DNA of 64,000 bases from CAZSVP01 sp964637185 (GCA_964637185.1 CAZWVB010000001.1:62001-126000); one strand, 5' to 3'. Counted from the first letter of the stretch, positions 1 to 8,577 are shown. The notes: generated by a model not told the origin, from the sequence alone. Made by a program: numbers and translations.

Positions 1-379
1 ATTCGTCGCCTTCGGAATTCTTGGTGTCAAAAAGCGTGGAGTCAACATCTCGGCGGTAAGCACCAAAATACACGTATGGGATTTTGGCCCAGGCAGCTGC
101 ACTCAGACACATCTGACACGGTTCTAGAGTGCTAAAAAGACTATAGCCAAAAAGATCTTCGGAATCGATCTTTTGGCAGGCAGCACGAATGGCATTGACC
201 TCGGCGTGGGCTGTCGGGTCTTTGGTAACTCCGACCAGACTACCTTGGCAGGCTATTATCTGACGAGTACTGTTGTCTACTATCACAGCTCCAATCGCCA
301 CGCCGCCATCTTGCGCCGTGGATTTGGCAACCTCAATAGCTTTGGACATGTATTCTCGCTGGTTTGTATCGTCAAACAT
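1..379 (-). CDS. Cytidine/deoxycytidylate-type nucleoside deaminase (3' end off window)
   Basis: The reverse strand encodes 126 residues running off the left edge. A zinc-dependent deaminase signature is visible: TAHAEVNAIR (H58, catalytic E60) and EPCQMC (C88, C91), which bind zinc and activate water. This is the guanine deaminase/tRNA-adenosine deaminase branch of the family; which substrate is used cannot be decided from this part. The start ATG lies 7 bases after TAGTAT (387-392, reverse strand), so a leaderless transcript is likely. The C-terminus is missing. Confidence 0.85.
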   Translation of the reverse strand, partial: MFDDTNQREYMSKAIEVAKSTAQDGGVAIGAVIVDNSTRQIIACQGSLVGVTKDPTAHAEVNAIRAACQKIDSEDLFGYSLFSTLEPCQMCLSAAAWAKIPYVYFGAYRRDVDSTLFDTKNSEGDE

Positions 380-451
380 ACTTCCAATACTACACATTGG
401 GCCGTGGTATTGCTACTACTTGGTACAAAACACCAGAAGTGTTATACATGA

Positions 452-480
452 TTGACAAACATATACAATAGTGTTATTAT
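452..480 (+). promoter_or_regulatory. Sigma70-type promoter of the DEAD-box helicase gene
   Basis: TTGACA at 452-457 and TATTAT at 475-480 are separated by 17 bases. The transcript would carry a leader of about 80 bases, unusual here because most core genes look leaderless. The leader contains an 8-base inverted repeat, TAAATCCA (511-518) and TGGATTTA (539-546). Confidence 0.7.
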
Positions 481-567
481 CATGATACTAATTTTAGGAT
501 GAATACCGAGTAAATCCACGGATCTCGAGCTTCATCACTGGATTTACAATTAATCACAAAGGTATTT

Positions 568-1770
568 ATGACCAATAACTCATACGCGCGAGCCGGTAGG
601 CGTCGACGCACAGTATTTAGTAGTAAAAAACTCAAACCACATCAAAGGCGTAACTCATCTGGCGGACGCTATATCGACCCCCAGAAGTTTGTCAACGAGG
701 CCAAAACCCCGCAGGCAGAGGAAGTATTTGTGCCAAAACATCAATTTGCAGATCTTGCTCTGATGGAACAGCTCAAACGTACTCTGGAGCAACGCGGGTA
801 TACTACACCAACACCAGTCCAGGACGGCGCCATCCCACCAGCCATCGAGGGACGTGATGTAATAGGCCTGGCCAACACTGGTACCGGCAAGACAGCAGCT
901 TTTGTATTACCTATCATCCAGCGTCTCCAAAAAGATTTGCATGGCTCAACGGCGCTGATCATAGCCCCCACTCGCGAGCTAGCGGTGCAGATCAATGATG
1001 AGTTCAAATTATTTGCTGAGGGTCTAAAGATCTATTCGGCCATTTGTGTTGGTGGCACCAATATCAAGCCACAGATCCGACAGCTTGAGCGTCGACCACA
1101 AGTCGTGATCGGCACGCCAGGTCGCCTCAAAGATCTCTACAATCAAGGTATACTGCAGCTCAAGAACACCGGCATAGTAGTACTCGATGAAGCCGATCGC
1201 ATGTTGGACATGGGCTTTATACGTGACATCCGTTTTTTGCTCGACAAATTGCCGGATAAAAAACAAACACTTTGTTTTAGCGCTACCATTACGCCTGAGA
1301 TCCAACGATTACTCGATGACATGATGGTGGATCCTGTGACTATCTCGGTGCGACGCAGCGAGACTAGCGAGCATGTACAGCAAGACATCATCAAGGCCCA
1401 CACCAAACAAGAGAAGATTCAGATACTGCAGGATCTACTTAACAAGCCTGAGTTTGCCAAGACGCTTGTATTTGGCCAGACCAAATGGAGTGTGCAGCGA
1501 CTGGCAGAGCAGCTTACCAAGTCTGGTATCAAATCCGAAGCTATCCATGGCAACAAGAGTCAAGCTCAGCGCCAACGTGCGCTCGATGCTTTCAAATCAG
1601 GCAAGGTGAGTGTGCTAGTGGCAACCGATGTGGCAGCACGCGGCCTGGACATCCCTGATGTGAGTCATGTCATCAACTTCGATCAGCCAGCTACCTATGA
1701 AGACTATATCCATCGCATCGGACGAACTGGGCGAGCTGGGCACCGCGGGCACGCACTTACTTTTGTATAG
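568..1770 (+). CDS. DEAD-box ATP-dependent RNA helicase, RhlE-like
   Basis: This cytoplasmic RNA helicase unwinds short RNA duplexes using ATP. All core motifs are visible: Q motif near residue 85 (TPTPVQ), Walker A ANTGTGKT about 102-109, PTRELA, TPGR, DEAD 207-210, SAT, and in the second RecA domain ATDVAARGLD and HRIGRTGRAG. The N-terminus is rich in Arg and Lys and may bind RNA. At 400 residues it ends almost directly after motif VI, with no C-terminal extension. An AAAGGT ribosome site precedes the ATG. The long leader with an inverted repeat resembles the leadered, temperature-responsive helicase genes of other bacteria; that parallel is inference. Its 3' end overlaps the convergent gene by 14 bases. 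Confidence 0.93.
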   Translation: MTNNSYARAGRRRRTVFSSKKLKPHQRRNSSGGRYIDPQKFVNEAKTPQAEEVFVPKHQFADLALMEQLKRTLEQRGYTTPTPVQDGAIPPAIEGRDVIGLANTGTGKTAAFVLPIIQRLQKDLHGSTALIIAPTRELAVQINDEFKLFAEGLKIYSAICVGGTNIKPQIRQLERRPQVVIGTPGRLKDLYNQGILQLKNTGIVVLDEADRMLDMGFIRDIRFLLDKLPDKKQTLCFSATITPEIQRLLDDMMVDPVTISVRRSETSEHVQQDIIKAHTKQEKIQILQDLLNKPEFAKTLVFGQTKWSVQRLAEQLTKSGIKSEAIHGNKSQAQRQRALDAFKSGKVSVLVATDVAARGLDIPDVSHVINFDQPATYEDYIHRIGRTGRAGHRGHALTFV

Positions 1771-2851
1771 TAGCAGTCGTGGCCTGCATGACTCCGACTG
1801 TGCGCAGAAATAGTACCAACCATACAAAAGTGATACTGAAAGCGGTCAGCTCAAATGCCGTCAGATTGAAATAGTGTAAGTATGTGAATAGAAAATATGC
1901 TACCCCTATGGTAGTCAAGATGATGTATGAAAGGTTGAGAAAAGCACTACCAATAGTTGGTATCAACCATCGCAAGCTGATTATCAATGTAGCAAATCCC
2001 AGCACCATACTATAAGCACTTAGATTGTGCAGCGCCGGATGTAGGCTATATGGGAATAGCCCAACCCCCGCCAAACAGATTGCTATAAAAACAAAGAGTG
2101 CTCGTATCACATTGGCGTTGATCTGGCCACGGCGATGTCCGGTGATGGCCTGCAGGTCGGCAAACAAATGCTGACTCATACATATCATCAGAAATCCTGA
2201 AAGTATCAGAGTGTAGTTGAACGCCAGCGATGAAAAGCTACTGCTGGTACCGAGGCTAGAAAAATTTTGTTCCCACCAATAAGGGTTCTGTGAAGTGATC
2301 ATGCTTGCAAATACACCTACCAGCATGAAGGCAGTAAAGGCATTGACAATGTCGCGTGTCACTAACTTGGTGGCAGTAGATATGATTGAGTAGGTGGTGA
2401 TACCAGTTACCAGCCCTACAATTACCGCGCTCGAGTATTGATCTAAGGTAAGGTCTTTGAAAGCTAGGTTGAACACAAAAGTGCCTACGCCAACCAATAT
2501 TGCCACCACAATAGTGAATGCCAGACTTAGTGTTACTACGGAAAACAATTTACGCAAACCCCGGAAGTCTAGGGCTGGATTGTAATGTTTGGCGTAGTTG
2601 ATCCCTTCTATATACGACAGTGGGAAACAGAGCAATGTGATCAGCATACTGCTGATCAGAGCGCCCGCGCCGATTGACGGCCAGCCGCTAATTGGTATGG
2701 GGGCGAGATTGCGAAAAATTGCCCACCAAATAATGGCTGACAGAACGATAGCCGGTACCACCCACTGCTGGGCACGTTTCTCGGAAAGGACTATTCTGCC
2801 TTCGGGTGTATACTTGAGTGCGTTCACGACTTTTGAATAATTATTGATCAT
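1757..2851 (-). CDS. Polytopic membrane protein of unknown function
   Basis: The 364-residue product has roughly ten hydrophobic segments from residue 30 to the C-terminus, with a short charged N-terminus. I recognise no catalytic motif; a line of conserved-looking His/Arg residues (TGHRRG) sits in one cytoplasmic loop. It is divergent from queA, whose promoter lies in the 16 bases between the two starts, and convergent with the helicase gene. It could be a transporter or an uncharacterised integral membrane protein. Confidence 0.75.
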   Translation of the reverse strand: MINNYSKVVNALKYTPEGRIVLSEKRAQQWVVPAIVLSAIIWWAIFRNLAPIPISGWPSIGAGALISSMLITLLCFPLSYIEGINYAKHYNPALDFRGLRKLFSVVTLSLAFTIVVAILVGVGTFVFNLAFKDLTLDQYSSAVIVGLVTGITTYSIISTATKLVTRDIVNAFTAFMLVGVFASMITSQNPYWWEQNFSSLGTSSSFSSLAFNYTLILSGFLMICMSQHLFADLQAITGHRRGQINANVIRALFVFIAICLAGVGLFPYSLHPALHNLSAYSMVLGFATLIISLRWLIPTIGSAFLNLSYIILTTIGVAYFLFTYLHYFNLTAFELTAFSITFVWLVLFLRTVGVMQATTATIQK

Positions 2852-2867
2852 AGTATACTACTTTGTC

Positions 2868-3896
2868 ATGCGAGTTGAAGAATTTGATTATCAATTACCG
2901 GCTGATCGAATTGCTATACGTCCACCAGCCGTCAGGGGCCAGGCCAAGCTTCTAGTATTGGACAAAACATCTGGCGAGATAGCCGATCGTAAATATCAGG
3001 ATCTGGCGGATATAGTACAGCCGGGCGATGTTGTGATACTCAACAACACCAAAGTCATCAAAGCGCGTATCATAGCCAAACTGGCTGATGGCAGGGTGCG
3101 CGAGCTAATCCTCATAGAGCAGCATGGCAAGTCCGATGATTGGCATACTCACCGCGTCCTGTATCGAGGCAAGTTAAGAGTAGGTGATTGGCTTGCAGTC
3201 GGACAAAACAAAGTAGAAGTTGTCGCGATCGAGGATAGTGGTGTAGCGCAGGTTCGATCCAAAAATGATTTGCTTGAGCTGGCGCAAAAATACGGTGAGG
3301 TACCTTTACCGCCATACATCAAACGAGAGGCCACAAGCCAAGATGTGGCTCGCTACCAAACAGAGTTTGCGCAAGCTACCGGGTCGGTAGCAGCGCCGAC
3401 TGCAAGTCTCAATATGACCAAAGAATTATTGGCGCGTTTGGCATCCAAAGGAGTTATTGTTTGTGAGCTCACACTACATGTCGGACTCGGCACGTTTTTG
3501 CCAATACGGTCTGATAGCTTGTCTGGGCATCATATGCATAGTGAATGGTACGAGATACCGAAGCCGACTATCACCAAGATCCAAAAAGCCAAGGCTGATG
3601 GCCGTAGAGTTGTTGCTCTCGGCACGACAGTAGCGCGTACTTTGGAATTTGCAGCCAAGCAAATCTTGTATGGTCAGCCCACCGATCTGTCTGGCGAGGC
3701 AGACATATTTATTTATCCAGGCTACAAATTTCAAGTCGTAGATGTTCTGCTCACTAACTTCCATGCACCTCGTAGCACGGTGCTGATGCTGGCCGCTGCA
3801 TTTGCCGGTAGGGGTAATCTTCTAAATGCTTATCAGTACGCTTTGAGCCATGATTACAAATTTCTTAGCTATGGCGACAGCATGTTGATATTGTAA
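2868..3896 (+). CDS. queA: S-adenosylmethionine:tRNA ribosyltransferase-isomerase QueA
   Basis: QueA transfers and isomerises the ribosyl part of SAM onto 7-aminomethyl-7-deazaguanine in tRNA, forming epoxyqueuosine. Family motifs are clear: YQLPADRIA near the start, LPPYIKR, PTASLNMT, LHVGLGTF and LTNFHAPRSTVLMLAAAFAG. The start at 2868 (MRVEEFDY) gives 342 residues, the normal family length; an ATG 24 bases upstream is rejected because the -10 box TATACT (2854-2859) would lie inside the gene. tgt follows, so the two tRNA-modification steps are neighbours. Confidence 0.95.
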   Translation: MRVEEFDYQLPADRIAIRPPAVRGQAKLLVLDKTSGEIADRKYQDLADIVQPGDVVILNNTKVIKARIIAKLADGRVRELILIEQHGKSDDWHTHRVLYRGKLRVGDWLAVGQNKVEVVAIEDSGVAQVRSKNDLLELAQKYGEVPLPPYIKREATSQDVARYQTEFAQATGSVAAPTASLNMTKELLARLASKGVIVCELTLHVGLGTFLPIRSDSLSGHHMHSEWYEIPKPTITKIQKAKADGRRVVALGTTVARTLEFAAKQILYGQPTDLSGEADIFIYPGYKFQVVDVLLTNFHAPRSTVLMLAAAFAGRGNLLNAYQYALSHDYKFLSYGDSMLIL

Positions 3897-4082
3897 CTTT
3901 GCATAAAAAATGGTATTATGGTGCAGCTGATTCGTCAGGTAAAGTTGCCTAGTAGAAAAACCAGTCACAAAAATTTGTCGCGGCATGCGAGCATAGTATG
4001 TCAAGCTGGCCGTTCATACTGTCATAAGGTATCTGATGAGACCTTCGAACATACGCAGGCCAAAAACGGCTACAATATATAT

Positions 4083-5279
4083 ATGAACAAGTTTGAATTC
4101 CAGGCTGAAAAGAGCGAGGGCAAAATGCGTGCCGGTACTATCAAGACCCCGCATGGTGATATCAGCACTCCGGCATTTATCACTGTGGGCACAGCCGCCA
4201 CAGTCAAGGCGCTCACGCCAGAGCAAGTGCGCGACGCTGGTGCACAGGCCGTACTAGCCAATACCTATCATCTCCATCTGCGACCGGGCGAAAAAATAGT
4301 TCAAAAAGCAGGCGGACTTAGTAAATTCATGAATTGGTCAGGCCCAACCTTTACTGACTCAGGTGGTTTTCAAGTATTTAGCCTTGGCGAAGCATTTGGC
4401 AAAGGTGTTAGTAAGGTAGCTAGTGGCGACGATTCTGGTGACAGTCGCAAAATTAGCACCAACCATGCGCGCAAGGCTAAAATCACCGAAGATGGGGTGG
4501 AATTCTACAGCCATATCGATGGTAGTAAGCTATCTTTAAGCCCTGAGAAGTCGATGCAGATCCAGCATGCGCTGGGGGCAGACATTATCTTTGCTTTTGA
4601 CGAATGTACTAGTCCGCATGCGCCAAAATCTTATCAACGTGAGGCACTTGAGCGCACACACCGCTGGGCTGAGCGTAGCCTAGTAGAGCACAAGAATTTG
4701 CAATCCGCTCAAGACAACTACCAAGCGCTTTACGGTGTTGTACAGGGTGGACGCTTTGAGGACTTGAGGCGAAGCTCGGCCCGAACACTTGCTGAGCTAG
4801 ACTTTGACGGCTTTGGTATCGGTGGTAGCTTCAATCGTGATGATATCGCTACAGCCGTTGGTTGGGTTTGCGACGAGCTACCCGACGACAAACCTCGGCA
4901 CTTGCTAGGTATGGGCGAGCCGATTGATCTATTCAATGGCATCGAAGCCGGTATAGACACTTTTGATTGTGTGAGCCCCACACGTATAGCTCGCAACGGT
5001 TCAGTCTACACTAGCTCTGGACGCATCAATATCAAGACTGCAAAATACGGTGAGCAGTTTGGGCCGATTGAGAAAGAGTGTGACTGCTATACTTGTCAAA
5101 ATTTCACTGTAGCCTACTTGTCACATTTGGTACGCTCCGATGAAATGTTGGCAGCTACATTGCTGTCTATACACAATCTACATTTTTTGATACATCTAGT
5201 AGATAATATCCGAGACTCAATCTTGGGTGGTAGCTTTGCCAAATACAAAAAACAATTTTTGGGCAAATATTATAGCTAA
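4083..5279 (+). CDS. tgt: tRNA-guanine transglycosylase Tgt
   Basis: Tgt swaps guanine 34 of GUN-anticodon tRNAs for a 7-deazaguanine precursor. Visible are DSGGFQVFSLG (catalytic Asp), GVVQGG, GIGGSF, the nucleophile region DTFDCVSPTR and the zinc site CDCYTC with a downstream His. The usual PTRNARNG reads PTRIARNG here, an Asn to Ile change. The start at 4083 is chosen because TACAAT (4071-4076) ends 6 bases before it and homology starts there; the in-frame stretch back to 3918 has no family similarity. At 398 residues it is of normal size. Confidence 0.94.
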   Translation: MNKFEFQAEKSEGKMRAGTIKTPHGDISTPAFITVGTAATVKALTPEQVRDAGAQAVLANTYHLHLRPGEKIVQKAGGLSKFMNWSGPTFTDSGGFQVFSLGEAFGKGVSKVASGDDSGDSRKISTNHARKAKITEDGVEFYSHIDGSKLSLSPEKSMQIQHALGADIIFAFDECTSPHAPKSYQREALERTHRWAERSLVEHKNLQSAQDNYQALYGVVQGGRFEDLRRSSARTLAELDFDGFGIGGSFNRDDIATAVGWVCDELPDDKPRHLLGMGEPIDLFNGIEAGIDTFDCVSPTRIARNGSVYTSSGRINIKTAKYGEQFGPIEKECDCYTCQNFTVAYLSHLVRSDEMLAATLLSIHNLHFLIHLVDNIRDSILGGSFAKYKKQFLGKYYS

Positions 5280-5286
5280 AACGTGA

Positions 5287-5344
5287 GAAGGCCACGGTGC
5301 CGCTCCTTCGCTGGATAGCGAATTGGATGCGGCCCATGGCCTTC
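5287..5344 (-). terminator. Structured 3' end of the GC-rich gene at 5.4-5.8 kb
   Basis: GAAGGCCA (5287-5294) pairs with TGGCCTTC (5337-5344), with an inner perfect hairpin TTCGCT/AGCGAA at 5307-5322. Read on the reverse strand, the structure is followed by a short T-containing tail. It lies just past the stop codon of the orphan gene and could serve as its terminator and also that of tgt. Confidence 0.55.
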
Positions 5345-5359
5345 GTAGTGCCCTCGGTG

Positions 5360-5761
5360 CTAGACCGAGGAGACCGTGATCTGATGGATGTCGGCCCCGG
5401 CGGGGTGGTTGGTTCGGCTGCGCTCGATGCGCTCAGGCTCGAGCAGCTTCAGTACTTCGTCACCGGTGGCTGGGTTGCGAGCCAGCTCGGTCATGAGGCT
5501 TCGGGCTGTCTCGGCCTCGATCCTTTGCTCGGCCAAAAGGTCGAAGATCGTCGCGATCACATCAGCATCGGCACCTCTGCTCATGGCCTGCTCACCGAGG
5601 CTGATGCAGACAGCGTCGATGTTGCGGTGTCTGCCAAGCGTGATCTCCACGCGCTGGCGACTGTCGATCGGCCCTTGGACGGCTCTGCGGGCGTTCTCGA
5701 CTGCCCGAGAACCTCCCATGGGCCATTCGATCAAGCGACCCAACATGGTTGTATCTGCCAC
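5360..5761 (-). CDS. GC-rich orphan protein, function unknown
   Basis: The 133-residue product is acidic, probably helical and soluble, with no motif I recognise. GTG at 5761 is chosen as the start because an almost perfect ribosome site, GGGAGGAAAT, directly precedes it; the longer open frame lacks one. Codon choice (CTC, GAG, CGC, ATC) and GC content differ sharply from the neighbouring tgt and ATPase genes. It forms one of seven stand-alone units in the window with their own translation signals and a 3' hairpin. Confidence 0.65.
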   Translation of the reverse strand: MADTTMLGRLIEWPMGGSRAVENARRAVQGPIDSRQRVEITLGRHRNIDAVCISLGEQAMSRGADADVIATIFDLLAEQRIEAETARSLMTELARNPATGDEVLKLLEPERIERSRTNHPAGADIHQITVSSV

Positions 5762-5804
5762 ATTTCCTCCCTGATTGCTCAGTGTGGCTTCTGGGACCTT
5801 CCCA

Positions 5805-5830
5805 GAAAAAAATCGCCTTTTGGCGATTGC
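5805..5830 (-). terminator. Leader hairpin resembling an intrinsic terminator (attenuator candidate)
   Basis: On the reverse strand AATCGCC and GGCGATT flank an AAAA loop and are followed directly by a run of seven T. It sits between the promoter (5854-5882) and the GTG start at 5761. A second hairpin, TCTGGGA/TCCCAGA, follows between it and the ribosome site. A terminator inside a leader suggests regulated read-through. Confidence 0.6.
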
Positions 5831-5853
5831 CTCTTTGGTAGAGACGAAGCTAT

Positions 5854-5882
5854 ATCTTAGCAAAATTGACTCAAAATGTCAA
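5854..5882 (-). promoter_or_regulatory. Promoter of the 5.4 kb GC-rich cassette
   Basis: On the reverse strand, TTGACA (5882-5877) and TAAGAT (5859-5854) are spaced by 17 bases, close to the sigma70 consensus. It is divergent from the ATPase gene. Confidence 0.75.
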
Positions 5883-5940
5883 TGCTTATTTTGGGCGTTT
5901 TTGGTACCTTATATCTGCAAAACAATGTATTATTAGACTT

Positions 5941-7770
5941 ATGTTGCGATTCAAAAACCTATTTGTACAGCGTTATGGCAAGCTGATAGCGGTAGTAGTG
6001 CTCTTAGCAGTCAGCCTTGGTCTATATCTTTCTGGTCAGGTAGTACTATCTGAGCGAGTCTTGATAGTGCTCTGTATTCTCGGCATTATTCCTGAAGCTT
6101 GGAAAATTGCCAAAGACCTGTTACATGGAAAGTTTGGCGTAGACATCATAGCGTTGGTGGCTGTGCTGGCTTCATTGGCCCTGCAGGAGTATGCAGCGGC
6201 AGGTGTGATTTTGCTCATGCTAACAGGTGGCGAGGCCCTGGAAGAATATGCCAAAGAGCGAGCCCAGAAGGAGTTGAGCAGCCTACTCAAGCGCGCTCCC
6301 AAGATAGCACACCGCAAAGCGGATGGCGGCTATGTCGACATACCAGTAGGCCATGTGGTGGTGGGTGACGAGCTTGAGATCAAACCTGGCGAAGTAGTGC
6401 CAGTAGACGCTCAGGTGATACATGGCGATAGCATGATTGACGAGTCAGCTATCACTGGCGAAAGCTTACCAGTGGAGAAACATCACGGCGACAAACTACT
6501 CAGCGGTACTATCAATCAAGACGCGCCGCTCATAGTCAAAGCATCGGCCACCAGTGCCCAAAGTCAGTATGAGCAAATAGTAGCCTTGGTGCGTGAGGCG
6601 GCCTCGACCAAATCTCCATTGGTTAGACTGGCAGATGCCTATGCGGTACCGTTTACAGCACTGACTTTTGGGATGGCGGCGATCGCCTGGGCGCTGTCCG
6701 GTGATCCAGTGCGTGCTCTAGCTGTGCTGGTGGTAGCAACACCTTGTCCGCTGCTGATAGCCACGCCAGTCGCAGTAGTTTCGGGTATGAGCCGCGCAGC
6801 TAGCCGCGGTATCATAGTCAAGAATGGTGCTTCACTGGAGAAGTTGGCGGTATTGAGCGTGATGGCTTTTGATAAGACCGGTACTCTAACTGCGAATCAG
6901 CCCAAGGTAGACAAAGTGGTGCCGGCACAAGGCTATACCGTTTCCAAACTGCTGCAGTATGCAGCTTCGGTGGAGTCCAATAGTAGTCATGTGTTGGCCC
7001 AAGTGATAGTTGATTATGCCAAGGCGCATCGACACAATCTGCTCAAGTCGACTGAGGTTCACGAAGAGGTAGGCTTTGGTATGCGTGGCTCTGTGTCTGG
7101 CCATGATGTGCTGGTAGGCAAAGCAGCTCTGCTAGAAAAAAAACATATCCAACTACCGGCCGATTCGCTGGATGGCAACACAGCAGTATTTGTAGCTATA
7201 GGCGGTAAGTATGCGGGCAGTATTAGTTTTGTAGATCCACTGAGATCTGAGACAGCCGACACGCTGACTCGTCTCAAAAACCTCGGCATCCGCAAACTTA
7301 TCATGTTGACTGGTGATCGCAAAGCGGTAGCTCAAAAGATAGCACATCAGGCCGGTATCACCGACGTGCATGCCGAGGCCTTGCCAGCCGATAAGCTAGC
7401 CGTGTTGCACGCTCACAAAGATCGTGGTGAGCTGATAGCTATGGTGGGTGATGGAGTCAACGATGCGCCGACTCTAGCGGCGGCAGATGTGGGCATCGCT
7501 CTGGGGGCCAAAGGCTCAACGGTGGCATCTGAATCGGCCGATGTTGTGATCATGCTAGATGATCTTAGCCGTGTCGCCGATGCTGTGGTGATAGCCAAGC
7601 GCGCCATTAAGATTGCCAAAGAAAGTATCTTGGTGGGCATGGGTCTGAGCCTGGTACTGATGATTTTTGCGGCCTATGGTAAGATACCTCCACTATACGG
7701 CGCCATCTTGCAAGAAGTCGTCGATGTGCTGGTGATTCTCAATGCTTTGCGGGCCAGGCTGAGTGGTTAG
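5941..7770 (+). CDS. P1B-type heavy-metal translocating ATPase, TPCP subtype
   Basis: This membrane pump moves metal ions using ATP. Present are TGES (actuator domain), DKTGTLT with the phosphorylated Asp, MLTGD and GDGVNDAPTLAAADVGIAL. The metal-site helix reads ATPCPLLIATPVA (TPCP at about residues 267-270) rather than CPC, and the usual HP dipeptide of the nucleotide domain reads HV. No N-terminal metal-binding domain is present; the protein starts with a short basic segment and membrane helices. The 5941 start (609 residues) follows TATTAT by 7 bases. Metal specificity is open. The gene overlaps the convergent M14-type gene by 4 bases. Confidence 0.92.
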   Translation: MLRFKNLFVQRYGKLIAVVVLLAVSLGLYLSGQVVLSERVLIVLCILGIIPEAWKIAKDLLHGKFGVDIIALVAVLASLALQEYAAAGVILLMLTGGEALEEYAKERAQKELSSLLKRAPKIAHRKADGGYVDIPVGHVVVGDELEIKPGEVVPVDAQVIHGDSMIDESAITGESLPVEKHHGDKLLSGTINQDAPLIVKASATSAQSQYEQIVALVREAASTKSPLVRLADAYAVPFTALTFGMAAIAWALSGDPVRALAVLVVATPCPLLIATPVAVVSGMSRAASRGIIVKNGASLEKLAVLSVMAFDKTGTLTANQPKVDKVVPAQGYTVSKLLQYAASVESNSSHVLAQVIVDYAKAHRHNLLKSTEVHEEVGFGMRGSVSGHDVLVGKAALLEKKHIQLPADSLDGNTAVFVAIGGKYAGSISFVDPLRSETADTLTRLKNLGIRKLIMLTGDRKAVAQKIAHQAGITDVHAEALPADKLAVLHAHKDRGELIAMVGDGVNDAPTLAAADVGIALGAKGSTVASESADVVIMLDDLSRVADAVVIAKRAIKIAKESILVGMGLSLVLMIFAAYGKIPPLYGAILQEVVDVLVILNALRARLSG

Positions 7771-8489
7771 AGTTTTAGTATTTTTGGCTTGGAGAGCAAG
7801 AATCCCTTGGAACCATTGTAGGCACGACGGCGTGGGAAAAGTGGTATCAGACCGCTGCCACTGAGTGGCACAAAGCTACGTGCATTGCGATCAACTGTCG
7901 TATCAAGTGGCAATTTGCCCAAACAGCGATATGACAATAGCCGTGTGGACTTTGGTTTGCGGCCGATTGTCAATCCTCGGATTATTTTCTCCAATTCAGC
8001 CAGCCTTTGGGGATCTTTGGCGTACTCAGTGTTGTATTCAAGCGAAACTGCTGCCTGGTATTGACTAATCATAGAACCAAAACCCTGGGGGATGTACACC
8101 AACCTCTTTGCCTGGGTATGGGCAATAATTGCTTTGGAGCGCTTGGTGAGATTAACTACAATCGGCACTAGGCCATCAGTAGACTGGGCAGTATGAATGT
8201 CAACAATGTAGCTTGTTGGATCGATTAGTTTGATCAGCTCATACGCTATTCTTTGCTCGATATTACCAAACTGATCGCCAGGAAATGATCGGTTGAGATC
8301 GGATTCACAAAAGCGCTTGCGTGCTCTATGTGCCGGCTCGTTGGCTAGGATGATTGTAAGGCCTGCAAACTTATTGATTTGGCGTGCAAAGTGTTGATAT
8401 ACTCGGTAACCAAAAGTTTCGGTGCCGTGGACACAACCTACAATAGTTACCTTGTATTTAGACTGGTTTGGACTGTGTAAGATTCTCAT
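7767..8489 (-). CDS. M14-type metallohydrolase, succinylglutamate desuccinylase/aspartoacylase family
   Basis: The family consists of zinc-dependent amide or peptide hydrolases. The motif GCVHGTE gives zinc ligands H21 and E24, and VDIHTA near residue 105 gives the third His; SDLNRSFPG is another family block. The start at 8489 (MRILHS) is chosen because homology begins there; a longer frame back to 8600 crosses a stable hairpin and two mini-ORFs. It is the first complete gene downstream of the T-box element on this strand, so control by an uncharged tRNA is plausible. The substrate is unknown. Confidence 0.75.
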   Translation of the reverse strand: MRILHSPNQSKYKVTIVGCVHGTETFGYRVYQHFARQINKFAGLTIILANEPAHRARKRFCESDLNRSFPGDQFGNIEQRIAYELIKLIDPTSYIVDIHTAQSTDGLVPIVVNLTKRSKAIIAHTQAKRLVYIPQGFGSMISQYQAAVSLEYNTEYAKDPQRLAELEKIIRGLTIGRKPKSTRLLSYRCLGKLPLDTTVDRNARSFVPLSGSGLIPLFPRRRAYNGSKGFLLSKPKILKL

Positions 8490-8516
8490 TGTCTCGCTAG
8501 TTATTTTTTTGTGGGT

Positions 8517-8544
8517 GGCCCCGGGGAGGTTAATCCCCGAGGCC
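8517..8544 (-). other. Stable hairpin ahead of the M14-type gene
   Basis: GGCCTCGGGGA and TCCCCGGGGCC pair almost completely around a 6-base loop holding a TAA stop. No T tract follows on either strand, so it is not a simple terminator. The stop codon in the loop belongs to the mini-ORF at 8530-8577. Confidence 0.55.
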
Positions 8545-8577
8545 AGGTTCCAAGTATAGCCTTGGAGGGCTGTGCAT
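8530..8577 (-). CDS. Possible 15-residue leader peptide
   Basis: A GAGGAAAA ribosome site precedes ATG. The peptide would read MHSPPRLYLEPGLGD, with three prolines, and its stop lies in the loop of the hairpin at 8517-8544. A ribosome on it would open the 5' arm of that hairpin. This is only positional evidence; it may be chance. Confidence 0.3.
   Translation of the reverse strand: MHSPPRLYLEPGLGD

Noticed and set aside
3918..4082. N-terminal extension of Tgt by 55 residues
   Set aside because: No family similarity; TACAAT at 4071-4076 lies inside it and is 6 bases before the accepted start.
5297..5860. Forward 187-codon open frame opposite the GC-rich gene at 5.4 kb
   Set aside because: It lacks a ribosome site and is antisense to a gene with a near-perfect promoter and ribosome site; open frames on both strands are expected in GC-rich DNA.
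8517..8544. Intrinsic terminator ahead of the M14-type gene
   Set aside because: The hairpin is strong, but neither strand has a T run after it.
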